Origin: Dactylellina haptotyla
Lineage: Eukaryota; Ascomycota; Orbiliomycetes; Orbiliales; Orbiliaceae
DNA: 64,000 nt
NCBI GenBank assembly: GCA_031310005.1
Contig: CM062382.1
Span: 1,612,001-1,676,000 of the forward strand
Reading direction: 5' to 3'
The notes below the pieces were generated by a model. It saw only the letters and a list, made by a program, of their open reading frames with translations. It searched no databases and was not told where the DNA came from. The position numbers were made by a program, and so were the translations under genes. Below are positions 41,121 to 53,928 of this stretch, piece after piece; position 1 is the stretch's first letter; the number at the start of each line of letters is the position of its first letter.

Positions 41121-44100
41121 TTAATTAATTAATAATAATTATAAGAATATAATATAAAATTTTATTAAAAAAAAATATAAAAATTATTACATAAATAAAA
41201 AAGAATAAAATAAATTATAAACATTATATACGCATAACATATATAAAAAATAAATAAAAGTATTATAATTAGATTAACTTTACACAAAAAAGATATTAAA
41301 TTTAATAAACTTATTTATAAATATTAATTAATTTTTAAATATATTTTAACTTATCCTTATTAATCCAAATATTGTGTTTTAGACCCTAATTCTTTTATTT
41401 AATTAAATATTTTATAAATAATTTATAATCCATCTTATTAACTAAATAATTTTTTAGATAAATAATTTTTTTATTAATAATTATTTCAATTTCCTATTCT
41501 TATTTATTATTAATAATAATTATATTTATATTAAAATCTTTATTATGACCTATTTTAATAAATAAAATAAGTTTTAAATATATAACTAAAATTATTATAT
41601 ATATTTTAATATTAGTAGAAAATCCAATCAAAAATATTATTTTTATTTAATTTTTTGATAATTTTAAATAATCTATAATATTAAAGATTAAGTTTAGTTT
41701 TATAGATAAATAATAAAGTATAATTTTTAAATAAAGAAAATATATTTATTTAAAAAAATCAAATTTAATCCTTTCTATTATTAATATAATTTTTAATTTA
41801 TATATTAATTAAATAATATTATTGGCATTTTGTTGATAGATGAATTTTTACTTAGTTAATTAATTAAAGTTAATAAAAAGAAGTTTTAAATAATAATTTA
41901 AAATATTTTTTTGTTTCTATTATTAATAATTTTAATAATTATAATAAAATTTTTTTATAAATTTTCCATATATAATTTTATTAAAAATTTTATTAATTAT
42001 TTTATTTTTAAAATTTATAATATAATATTTAATTTTTAATAACTTTTTAATTTAATTATCTTAATTAACATCTATAAAATAACAAAAATAATTTTTATTT
42101 TCTAATTTATTTATTTAATTTATTTATTTATTAATAAATAAAATATAATAATAAAAAAACAAATACTAATTAATTTTAAAATCCAAAAATAACTTAAATA
42201 ATTAATATAAATCATAATTTCTAATAATTATCTATAAAAACCTAAATTAAATAAATATATACAAAAAAAGCTTAAAATTATTAAATTATATATTTAAAAT
42301 TAACTTTAATATTTTAAAATTTTATAAATAATTATTATTAAAACATTCAATAAATTATTAATATTATAATCTAATACAAATAAAATTAATAATTAAATTA
42401 ATATAAAATATAAAAATAATTTAAAATATATTATATATGTTTATTATAAAATTTATATTTAATACTGAAATTTTTCTAATAATCCAAATAATTAATAGTA
42501 TATTCTTTAATAATTTAAATTTAATATCTCTAATAAACATTTCTAGTTTCTAATATATATACTTTAATTTATAATAATATTAAACATTATAAGCAATTTC
42601 TAAAAATATCTTTTAAATATTAGTATAAGAAATCTATAAGTAGTAGATTTTTAAACAATTATTAAAATAAATAAATTAGTTATCTTAATCAAAATCCTTC
42701 TATTTAAAATAAAAAAATTAATAAATAATATAAAATCTATCTTTTTATAATTATATTTTTAAAAATAAAATATTTTTACCATTATTAAACTAATAATATA
42801 ATAATAAAAGTTTAATTTTATAATTATTTATTATATATATATATATATTTTATTATATAATAATTTATTTTTAGAAAATAAAATTCATTATTATTAAATT
42901 AATATTTAAATTTAAATAGTACATTTAATATAATTATGTTTTAACCTTTTTATATATTATAATTAATTAAAATTAAAATTAAAATAAATAATTAATCTAA
43001 TTATAATAATATATATTAATTTTATTTAGTAATATAGTTTTTAACTGTTTTAATTAAATAAAATTTTAATAATTATAAATAAAATGATTTTAGGGTTATT
43101 TTTATTTAATATTATATTTTTTAGTTTTCAAATAATAGTTTTCAAATAATTTTAAAATTTTAAACTTATAAACCAATATTTTACTTTAATAACTATAAAC
43201 TATTTAAAAAATATTAAAATTAGTTTAACAGATTAATTAAAATAAAATCAATTTAAAAATTCATTTTAATATTTAATTTTATATTTAATTTTATATTTAA
43301 TTTTAAAATTTAATAAATTTTTAAAATTAATATATAATAATTTTATATCCTTATTTATAATTATTATTTACATAAATATAAAAAACTTTTAAAATCAAAA
43401 TAAATTATATAATTATTTAAATTAATTTTAATATTAATAAATACAAATTTTTATTTATTATTAAATTTTAATTTAAAAATTAATAAATTATTTATATATA
43501 ACCCTTTTTAATAAATTTTTAATATAAACATTTTTAAAGTTTATAAAAACCATTTATTAATATAAAAAGAAATTAATGTATTATTATATTATTTTATTAT
43601 ATTAATATTTAAATTTAGATAATATTTTTAATTTAAAAATATTAATAATTATTTTAGTATGGTTTTAAAAATAATTTAATATTTTAATATAATAATATAA
43701 CATTTATTAGTTTTCAAAATAATTTTAAAATTAGATAAAATTTTAAATATTTTATTAAAATGTTTAATATATTAAAAAAATTATAAAAATATAATATAAT
43801 CATTTATATATATTATGATAAAATAGTATTTACTAAAATATTAAAATAGCTAATCTATAAATAACTAGTTTATTAATTTCTATTAATACTAAACAAATTT
43901 TTATAACCTATTAATATTATTAAAATTATTTATATTTATATAAGATATTATTATAGTATAATATTTATAATTTTTCTAATCATTCTTTAATAATATAATA
44001 TGATTTAATTTAAAATTAACAATTATTTATAATTAATTATTTTTTATCAATTTATTTTATAAAATAATAAATATTTATCATCTATATTATAGTATTTAAT

Positions 44101-44483
44101 AGCCTTATATTAATTATAAAGTAGGTCTTATAAATTAATCCAAATCTAAGATTATAAAGATTTATAGTATATAGAAAAATCCATTAAAACCTATTGGTTA
44201 TATGTATTTAAAAAAATATTTTAATTAAAAATTTTATCAATTTTAATTTTGTTTTTAATAAATATATAATAATATAAGAGATGTAATTTAAATATTATTT
44301 TATTTTTAGTAATTAGTAGTAATTAGTATAAATATTTCATTAGATTTTAATTTACAAATAATATTAGATTTATTATTAAATATTGATTTATAATAAAAAA
44401 GCAACCTTTTTAAAATAATAATTTAATTAAAAATAATATTATTATTTTAATTTATATTAACCTATAAATAAAATAAAATATTT
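41121..44483. other. AT-rich relic sequence without a clear gene
   Basis: I see no gene. Some plus-strand stretches look faintly coding (for example LKKSNLILSIINIIFNLYIN near 41740-41810), but stops are as frequent as expected by chance. The block may be the mutated body of the element that starts at 41054. Confidence 0.35.
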
Positions 44484-44690
44484 TTAGTTAAAATAATAAT
44501 ACCATCTAATATTAGATATATTAAGAATATATTCATCATTAAAATAACTAAAATTATTGTTATTAGGGCTGATATCCCCAAGGCTAGAGCTAGGATCTAA
44601 ACTAAAATCTAAACCAAAAAAATAATTGTTAATTTTCTTAATAGCTTTTATCTAATAGGATAAAGTTGGTATTTTTAAAAATAATAAAAT
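44484..44690 (-). pseudogene. Minus-strand coding relic with preserved codons
   Basis: The minus frame reads a run with ordinary amino-acid use, including FFGLDFSLDPSSSLGDISP and FSYFNDEYILNISNIRWYYY, over about 67 codons. It is the clearest protein-like sequence in the window and keeps Asp, Gly, Pro and Ser codons lost elsewhere. Further minus-strand relics lie upstream at 45549, 46048 and 46941, so these may be parts of one old gene or transposon protein. The family is not recognised. Confidence 0.5.
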
Positions 44691-45548
44691 ATTAATATTA
44701 TAATTATATATTAAAATAATATTTTTTATAAGAAAAGTATTAATTATTATAATATAATTTTAATTAATTTAAAATAAAGTAGTGGGGATAGTTAAATAAA
44801 TATATTTTTATTTAATTTAAATAAATAATTTTAAAAAAAATTTAAAAATCTTAGTATATTAAAGTATTAATAATGTAGTGTGGCTTAAAAATAATAAATT
44901 TAACTATCTTAATAAATATTATTTTAATCTTTTAATATTTAATAATAAAATTTTAAACAATTTGATTGTTATAATAATTTAGGAATAATATTTACTATCT
45001 AAGGTTAATAATTATATTTTTAATATATAATATATTAATATTAAATAATATATTATAAATTAAATAATTAAAAATTATAAATTATTTCCTGATACTATAT
45101 TTAATACCATCTATAATTTAAAAATAAATAATAAAAATAATTAAAAAATATTTTACTTTATTAATAAATTTATAAACCTATATAAATTTAGTTAAAATAC
45201 TATATTTAATTTTAATTTTAAATCTTAATAATAACCTTTTAAAAAAGTTTTTTTTATAAAGTTAACCAAAATCATTATTTATATAAAATATAAAATATAT
45301 GTTTTTAAATATAAAAATATATAAATTTTAAAATATTTATGATTTTAAATATTTTTATTACTATATTAATTAAAATTTAAGTTTAAAAAAAAAAAATATT
45401 ATTATTATTATAAATAATAGTAATGTTGGGATATATTTTAGTTTATTTTAGTTTAGAGAAAGTGTAGGTAGTACTAATAATATAATATGATAATATTTAT
45501 ATAATTTATTATTATTATATTTTTTATAATTACAGAGAATAAAAATAT
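44691..45548. other. Spacer between coding relics
   Basis: Nothing clear was seen. The base composition is AT-rich with scattered G. It separates two minus-strand coding relics and may be part of the same decayed gene. Confidence 0.4.
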
Positions 45549-45818
45549 CTACTTTTTATAAAAAATAGTAGATTTTGTGGTAAAAATCTTATTAATAATA
45601 TTTTTCAAATTGTTATTAATATTTTTAATAAAAAAAGTAATTTTTGAAAAATTAAAAAAAGCAGGGAAGGTATTATTTTTATTAAATTCAATAGCTTTAG
45701 AGTTTAAAAAAGATTTTTTAATAAAAATGTTATTATTATTTTTGATAATATAAGTATTATTTTTTTCTTTAATATTAATTATTTTAACATTATTATTATT
45801 ATTATCTTTATTATTTTT
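45549..45818 (-). pseudogene. Minus-strand coding relic, Asn-rich
   Basis: Some 89 codons are open on the minus strand. The run starts with an Asn-rich tract and continues through FNKNNTFPAFFNFSKITFF to a C-terminal TTKSTIFYKK and stop. The frame continues upstream, with interruptions, through DFDIYHFVFIANYYNF. A run this long is rare in such AT-rich sequence, though about one could arise by chance in a window this size. It lies on the same strand as its neighbours at 44484 and 46048, which supports a common origin. Confidence 0.45.
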
Positions 45819-46047
45819 TTAAAAATTATAATAATTAGCGATAAATACAAAATGGTAAATATCAAAATCCTTAAGCTAAGTTTTAAACTAATAATATTTA
45901 TTTTAAAAATTATTATATAATTATTCTTTTTTAGTAAATATACTAATTATCTAAAAATATAATTAATTGGTCTTAAACTTGGTATATTCTTTTATTTAAT
46001 AATTGGTACTATTATAATTGTTACACAAATTGGTGGGGCTACAGGTT

Positions 46048-46484
46048 TTATACATCTTCTTCTATACCAACTTTAAGTACTTTTTTAACCTTGGTATCTT
46101 TTACTACCATCTTCTTTATTTTAGTAGTAGGCTTCTTAATGAATTTACATTTATCATTAGAAATAATAGTAGAGTTAGTTGACTTAATATTTTTAATAAA
46201 TTTAAATTTTGATTTATTATTATATGAATAAGAAAATGGATATAATTTTTTTCTCTCTTTTTATTTTTTTTAATACTAAATATTTTTTTATTTGATTTTT
46301 TATTATTAATAGAAGCAGCAATAATAAATTATTTATATATTTTTAGATTATTAATGGTGAAAGCCTATGTGATTAATTGGTGGAAATCTGGTATTGGCTT
46401 AAAGTTATTATAAATAATATTAATTATATCTTTTTTATTAGTTTTACTGGCTATTTAGAGTAGTTTTATCTTATAATTGACGTA
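46048..46484 (-). pseudogene. Minus-strand coding relic, Lys-rich C-terminus
   Basis: About 145 codons of coding-like sequence with few interruptions. It contains NNFKPIPDFHQLIT, FIIAASINNKKSNKKIF, and near the end KKPTTKIKKMVVKDTKVKK followed by VLKVGIEEDV and a stop at 46048-46050. Lys probably replaces Glu through G-to-A change, so the ancestral tail may have been acidic. G and C content is clearly higher than around it, for example at 46015-46160. No domain was recognised. A transposon protein or a mutated host gene are both possible. Confidence 0.5.
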
Positions 46485-46940
46485 TTTTATAGGGGAGCGG
46501 CTTTACTTTTATATAAATTATTTTTTTATAATTTTAGATTTTAATTTATAAATATTAATAAAATTACATTTTGAATATTATTTTTAAACATTTATTAAAA
46601 TATTTATTTTATTTTTATCTATTTAGGATAAAAAGGAATATTAAATAATAATATTATTTTTAAAATATAAGTAGAGATTAACTTATATTTAAATTAAAAA
46701 ATAATTATTATAAATATTTAAAATTATTTATATAAAATTATAAATATTTTTAAAATCTAAAATATTATCAAATTTAAATTTATTAATTTATTTAATTTTA
46801 AAAAATAATATAATTAAAAATAAAATTTGGATCTATACCTACTATATGAAAATGTTTAATAATATAATATTATTATTTAAAATTATTTGTTTTTGAATAA
46901 TTATTTAAAATATAAGATTTAATATTTAAATATTTCAATA
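46485..46940. other. Spacer between coding relics
   Basis: No gene was seen. A short G-rich remnant (TAGGGGAGCGGC) lies at about 46490-46501, just upstream of the minus-strand relic. Confidence 0.4.
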
Positions 46941-47189
46941 TTACACATTATTAATAAGTCCAAACAATATTAAAAATAATCTATTAATTAAAGTATTGTC
47001 TACTATATTATTAGTTTTGTTATCACCAGCTTTATTAGCTCTATTAGCTTTATTACTAATTTTACTAGCACCATTAATTTTATTTATATTTGTAATTTTA
47101 ATAATAATAAAAAATAATTAGTTAAAACCAAAAAAGACTTACCAATTATATAAAGAATGATATTAATTATTAATTTTTTAATCAATAAT
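46941..47189 (-). pseudogene. Minus-strand coding relic, 82 codons
   Basis: The frame is open for 82 codons and ends at a stop at 46941-46943. It runs through GKSFLVLTNYFLLLLKITN, an Ala/Asn/Lys repeat-like tract (GASKISNKANRANKAGDNK) and NNIVDNTLINRLF. No good start codon is visible, so the upstream part is lost or unreadable. The strand and spacing match the other relics down to 44484. Confidence 0.45.
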
Positions 47190-48364
47190 TAATTAATATA
47201 ATCCAACAGGTATATATAGGAGATTATTAGTATTTATAATTAATAAAATATCTAAGTTAGTATTAAAAATATTAATTAAAAATAAAAATTTAAAATTTAA
47301 ATCAATAATTAAAAAGATTTTAATATTATAAAATCTTAGTAATAACATAATTAATTAAAAAATAAAAAATAACAATAAATATTTATATAATGGTAAATTT
47401 TTTTAAAATTTTAAAAATCATAAAATATTAAATAATATAATCTATAAATAAAAATATTTTAATAAATTTAAAACCTAATTATTAATTTTAAAAAATTATA
47501 TAAAACTTTTATAATAATTAAAATAATACCAATAACAAAAGTATGTTTTATAAAAATAATATACTAAATATAAAAAAATATTATTAATAATTAAAAATGA
47601 TAATAATTTAATTTAATAAAAATAAAAATAAACTAAATTTTAATAATTTAAAGATTAACCTATATAACTTATTCAATTGTTTATAGTTTCATAGCCTAAT
47701 AAATTAAATATCTTTAATAATAACTTAAAAACTACAATATAATAATTATCAAAAATAAAAAAAAAAAAATAAAAAAAGAAATTTAACATATAAAAAAAAA
47801 TATAAAAAAAATATAAAATTCTAAAAAATAGGATAAATATATTTTAATAAATTTTTTTTTTTTTTTACCTATCAAAAAAAAAAATTTTAATTAAAATAAT
47901 AATAAATTAATCCTTTCAAAATTAAAAAGATTATAAAATTTATCAAAATAATTAATAAATTAAATATATTTTTAAAAAGTAATTACTTTAATAATTAAAA
48001 AATAACTTATGAAGATTTACAATATTTCAAGCTATATCCTTCAACAGCTTTAATTAAGTTTAAAATAATCAAATAAACCAAATTATAAAAGAGAAAAATT
48101 AAGTAATTTTTATAAATAAATATTAAAATAATAAAATAAATTTTCCTAACAATAATAATAATTAAACTAAAAAAAATAATTAAAATTTTCAAAATAAAAT
48201 TATAAAAACAAATATAATATTTTAAATTTTTTAAAAAATATTAATTATAATATTTTAAAATTAGTTTAATTAATAATAAAAAATATACATATATTTTAAT
48301 ATTAATTAATAATTAACAATTATTATATAAAATAATTTCAATTTAGATTATATATAAAATAAAA
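47190..48364. other. AT-rich spacer
   Basis: No supported gene is present. A 61-codon minus-strand frame at 48007-48192 (ending IKAVEGYSLKYCKSS) is open, but the opposite strand reads equally coding-like (LMKIYNISSYILQQL). I therefore do not call either. It may be the end of a mutated coding region on one of the strands. Confidence 0.4.
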
Positions 48365-48470
48365 TAAATAATAATAATAATAATAATATAATAATATGAA
48401 ATAATTAAAATCAATAAATAAAAAAAAATATTACACTTCTCCCTAAAAAAAAAAAATATTACACTTCTCC
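48365..48470. repeat. AAT microsatellite and a 30 bp direct duplication
   Basis: A run of AAT triplets at about 48365-48388 is followed by two copies of A-run plus TATTACACTTCTCC, ending at 48442 and 48470. The TTACACTTCTCC words are less mutated than their surroundings. They could be a duplicated element end, but no element body was identified. Confidence 0.6.
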
Positions 48471-51249
48471 TAGTATAAAAATACTAAAATAAACTATCTT
48501 TACTAAATTTAATTTTTAATTTTAAGAACTTAGATCTTAATTTAAAAAGTATATATATTTTAAGGTAATTAAATTTGTATATAGAGTATATAATAATAAA
48601 TTAATAAATAATAAAATTAAATAAATAAATTATAATTAATATTGATTAATAAAGAATTATTTTTATTAATTTTATTAATAATTTATATATAATAAAATAA
48701 ATATTAATATTTATATATTTATATATAAAATATTTATATATTTACATATTTATATATTTATATTTAAATTATTTATATACTTGTATATTAATATATTATA
48801 TTATATTATATAAATTGTTAAATGTGTAAAATATTTATTTATTTTATTATTTTAATTATATAGATTATATTTATATATATTATTATTATATATAAATAAT
48901 TTTTTGTAAATAAACACTTTTATATAAAATATATAAGAGTAATATATAATAATATATATTTTTAAGTTTTTGTATATTTTGGTATGAATTTTATATTATA
49001 TAATTTATAATATTATTATTTTTTATAAAGAAATTTATATATAGGAATTTTTATAATAAAATTTTTAATAAAACGTGGAAATTGGAATAAAAATTATTAA
49101 TATATATTAAATATTTATATGAGAAAATTAATAATAGGGAATATTTTATAAAAATTTTAATAAATGGAAAAGTAAGTATAGGAATAAATAATATAATAAT
49201 ATTTCTAATATTTTTGTTTAAAAATTATATTTTTGTATAATATTTTATTATAAGTATTTATAATAAATACAAAAATTAAAAATTAAACTTAAACTTAAAA
49301 ACATTTTTAATTAATTAATATATTTTAATATATTAAATATTAATAAAATAGAATTAAAAAAATAAAACTTTTTTTATTATTATTAAAATATATTTATAAA
49401 TTATATTGAAAATTAAATACTCTTATATTTAATTCTTATAAGTATTATTATAGGAATAAATACTTTTATATTATTATTGTTTGGTTTATATTAAAAGTAA
49501 AGTATAAAACTATATAGCTAATTTTTATAAGTAATTTTTTTAAATTATTCTATTAAGTGTTTTAAGGTGTTAATTTTATGTAATTAATTATTTGGATCAT
49601 AATTAGATAAATAAAAAACTAAAATTTTTAAAAAAGAATAAATAATAGTTTAGTAAAATTATAGAATTATAAATAAAAATTATTTATAAATATAAAAATT
49701 TTTTATTAATAAAAATAAATATTTAAAATTTATAAAAAATAGCTTTTAAATTAATTAAATATAAAAAAATATAAAAAAATAATAATAAAGAATTTTTTTA
49801 AAGAGTTAAAAATTTTAATAAAATTATTTAATTTATTTTATTATAATTTTATATTTTTTAGATTAAATTTTTTTATATAGATTAATTTTAAAATATTTTA
49901 AATTAATTTATATTCTTTATATATAAATATATTAAATATTAAAACTATTCTTTTTTAATTTTTATTATATTTTATTTGTTTTAAATTTTTTATTTTTTTA
50001 ATTATTTATACTTCTAAATTATTTGTTAATTAAAATAATATAATTTTTTTATACACAAACTTAGATAATAATAAGTATTTAATATATAATGTTAATAAAG
50101 GAGGTTAAAGTAAAAATTAAATAAATAATTAAATAAATATATTTTTGTTTAATTAAAAATTAATTATATTTTTATAAGTAGTATTTATAATGTTTTATTT
50201 AATAAATATTAAAATATTATTAGTTAATAGTTTTTAGATTTTCTTTTTCCTTTTTAATTAATAATTTTATTTTTTTAAAATATTTTTAAATAAGTTTAAA
50301 TAAGATATTTTTAAAATATTTAAAAATATTTTAGAAAATATATAGTAATTTATTTAATAAAATAATATTTTTTTTATTAAAAATTTTTTAAATATTTTTT
50401 TAATAATATATTTAATATAGATATTGAATAATTATTATATATTATTTTTTAATTTTTTAATTATATTAAATTTTATAGTTAAATATATAAAGTTTTAAAA
50501 TATTTAAATATATATTATTTTAAATAAATATTCTTATTTTTAATTTTATATATTTGGATTTTAAACTATAGTTTAATTATTTATTATTATATATTTAGTA
50601 TATAAAAATAAATAATAAAATAATAAATAATGTAAAAGATTAATAATTAAATTTTAATTTTTTATTAATTATATTTAATTTATTAAATATTATTTTTAAA
50701 TAGTATAAAATTTGAAATTTATATAAAAGAAATTAAATATAAAAATTATAAAAATAACAAAAATTATATTATTTTTTAAAATTAATTTATAATTAAAATG
50801 ATTAAAATATAGTAAAAGATATTAATAAAAATATATTAATAAAAAACTAAAATATAATAAAAAATTAAAATATAGTGGAGGTTTTATATATAAGAATAAT
50901 TATTTTATATTTTAAATTTTTTTTGTTTAAAATTTTTATTTTAATTAAAAGATTATTAATAATTGCTAGGTAGTTTATATTAAATATATAAAAACTATAT
51001 ATAATATTTTAAACTTGATTTAAAGTATAAATTTTTTTAATATAAATTTTTAATATTCTCATTATCATTATTAATATAAATATTTTGTTATACTATTTTA
51101 CCATTTTATTTTTATTTTATTTTATTTTTTAGATAAAGTTTAAAGTCTTTATTAATTATTATATATTTATTAAAAATTTATAATATAATTTATAATTTTA
51201 ACTATATAGTAAAAATTTTAATTATTTATTTATATTTTTAAAATAAATT
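48471..51249. other. AT-rich stretch, plus strand keeps G
   Basis: I see no gene or matched repeat. Between 49020 and 50330 the plus strand keeps G and has nearly no C. It ends where copia copy D begins to align, so whatever lies here replaced the 3' end of D. Confidence 0.4.
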
Positions 51250-53790
51250 ATTTTTAACATTTAATAATCTAAAACTATATAAAATCATTATTTTATAATT
51301 GTAGAAAATATTAAATATAATATAAAAACTTTACTATATTATTAGATTTATAAATAATAATTTTATTAATTATACTTTATATAATTTAAATAATAAAGAA
51401 TTAATAATATATATATATATATAGTTAAATAATTAATATATAATTAGATTATAGTTAAAAATAACAATTTATATTTTTAATTTAAAATTATATAAATTTA
51501 AAATTAGTATAATAATTTTTAAATTTTATAATAAAATAGAAATATATATTTAATAATTAATTTTTTTTTAAAATAATAAATTTTAAATATAATTTTTTTA
51601 TTATTTATTAATTTTATTAAATAATTTAATTTTATTTTATATATATATTCTATTTTTATCTTTAATTTAATATTATTTTATTTTTTTATAACTATATTTA
51701 TAAAAATATTTATTTTAATATTATAATTAATAATTTTAATTAATATATTATATTATTAATTATTAATATTATATAATAATAATTATATATATATAATAAT
51801 ATTTATAACCCACTTAAATAAATATATTTTTATATATTTATAAATATAAATTATATTTAAAATAAATTATATTTAAAATAAATTAATTATTTAATATTTA
51901 TTTACTAATTTATATATTAATATATATTTTATAAAATTATAATATTAAATTTTAAATAACAAAAATTTTAATAATTATATAATTTATATTTTTATAGTTT
52001 ATTATTATATTTAGAAATTTATAATATTATTAAATAATTATTTTATAAATGTATATTTATAATACTAATATTTTAATTAATATAATTTATGATATAATAT
52101 TAAATAAATTTTTCTTTTTTAAATAATTATATTATTATTAATATATTATAAAAATTAGATAACAATATTAATATTATTATTTTTTAATTTTTTATTTGCT
52201 TCTTAACTTTAATATTAGAGTATTTTAAATGTAATTGTGTTAATAAAAATAAATAATATATTATTTATAAAACTTATAATTATAATATTTAAAGTATAAA
52301 GATTTATAAATATACCTATATTTTTATTTAATTTAATAAATATTATAATAAAATTAATTTTATTATATAAAAATAAATATATAAATTATATAAATTATTA
52401 AATATTTTTATATATAATTATTAATTAAATATATATATTAATATATAAAATTATATAATAGAGTAAGTTAGTACTGATAGTATATTTATTTAATTATTAT
52501 AAATTTAATTTATAAATATTTTTATATTAATATATATTAATATATTTATTTATATATTATTTATATTTATTATTATAAATAAAATTTTTATATCTTTAAA
52601 AATAATCCCATTTTAAAATATAAAATTTATAAAAGTTTTTAATATTTTATTATTATATTAGTTACTAAATACTCAAAACCACAATATTCTAATATAAAAA
52701 TACATTATAATATTTATTTATATATTCAAAATATTTAACATTATAATATTTAAAACACTATTAAGTTCCACTAATAATATTTATAATAATAGTGATAATA
52801 TTATTTATATATATAATTATAAATAATAAAAAAATATATTTTTAATTCTATTTTATAAATATCATTAATAAAAATTTCTTAACCAAATCCTTTCATTTCT
52901 AATTAAAAAAATAATAACTTTTATTTTAATAAAAACTTTACAATCATCCTCTATAATTTATTATTCCAAACTATTATATTATCTTCTAATAAAATATATA
53001 GCTAAAAATTAATTTTATATAATATTTTTAATTTATAAATTTATATTTAATCAACATTACTATATATTTTAAAATTTAATAAAAATTGTTTTTATAATAC
53101 TATTATAATTATACTATAAAATTTACTTATATATCCAAATATTAATATATTTATATTATTATTTTTAATATTCTTCTATAAATATATTAATATATTAGCC
53201 TAATTTTATAATTATATAAATAAAATTTAATCTATTATCTTATATTATATATATTAAAAACCTTAATATATTACAATACATATATATATTCTTTATATTT
53301 AATTTAAATTAATTATTATCTTTAAAGAATTATATCCCTAAGTCTATAGAAATATATTTAATTTTTAATTTAATATATTAAAATATTTAAAAATCCTTTT
53401 ATAATATTATTAGTTAATTTATAAAAATCTAATAATTTAGTTATATTATATTTATAATTTTAAAAATTATTTTATTTCCTTAAATTAGTAATTAAGTACT
53501 TCTTTATAAAAACTATTTTTATTTTTAAATTATAAAAAATTTAATAATATTATTTTAAAGTTATTAATATATATAATAATTATTATATTTTTAAAATATA
53601 AAGGTAAATATTAATAATACTTTTTTATATAAAATAGAAAGTTTATATTTAATAATATAAAATTTAATTTTTATTTTAAAAATAAAACATTTATTTTAAA
53701 CTATATAAAAATTTAAATAATAATAATATTTTATTTTTTTATATCTTATAATCTTTAAATAGCACAATTACTATAACAATAATAGTATTA

Positions 53791-53928
53791 TATAAGGTAA
53801 GATTAATTATTAAAGGTTATTAATAATAATATTTATATTATATATAAATTTATAATTAATATATATATTTTAATATAATAAATACTATATTTTTATTTAT
53901 AACCTTTAATAATTAATCTTACCTTATA
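53791..53928. repeat. Perfect 30 bp inverted repeat inside D
   Basis: Positions 53791-53820 and 53899-53928 are exact reverse complements over 30 bases (starting TATAAGGTAAG and ending CTTACCTTATA), with a 78 base loop. The right arm corresponds to native copia sequence found in A and B. The left arm does not: A and B have unrelated sequence at its place. A template switch during replication, copying a nearby stretch in inverted form, explains this. Both arms are identical and keep the same G/C pairs, so no mutation has hit either since. Confidence 0.85.

Noticed and set aside
48007-48192. 61-codon minus-strand open frame rich in Ile and Leu
   Set aside because: It has Ile/Leu/Lys composition typical of AT-rich chance frames, and the opposite strand looks just as coding-like. 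No domain is recognisable.
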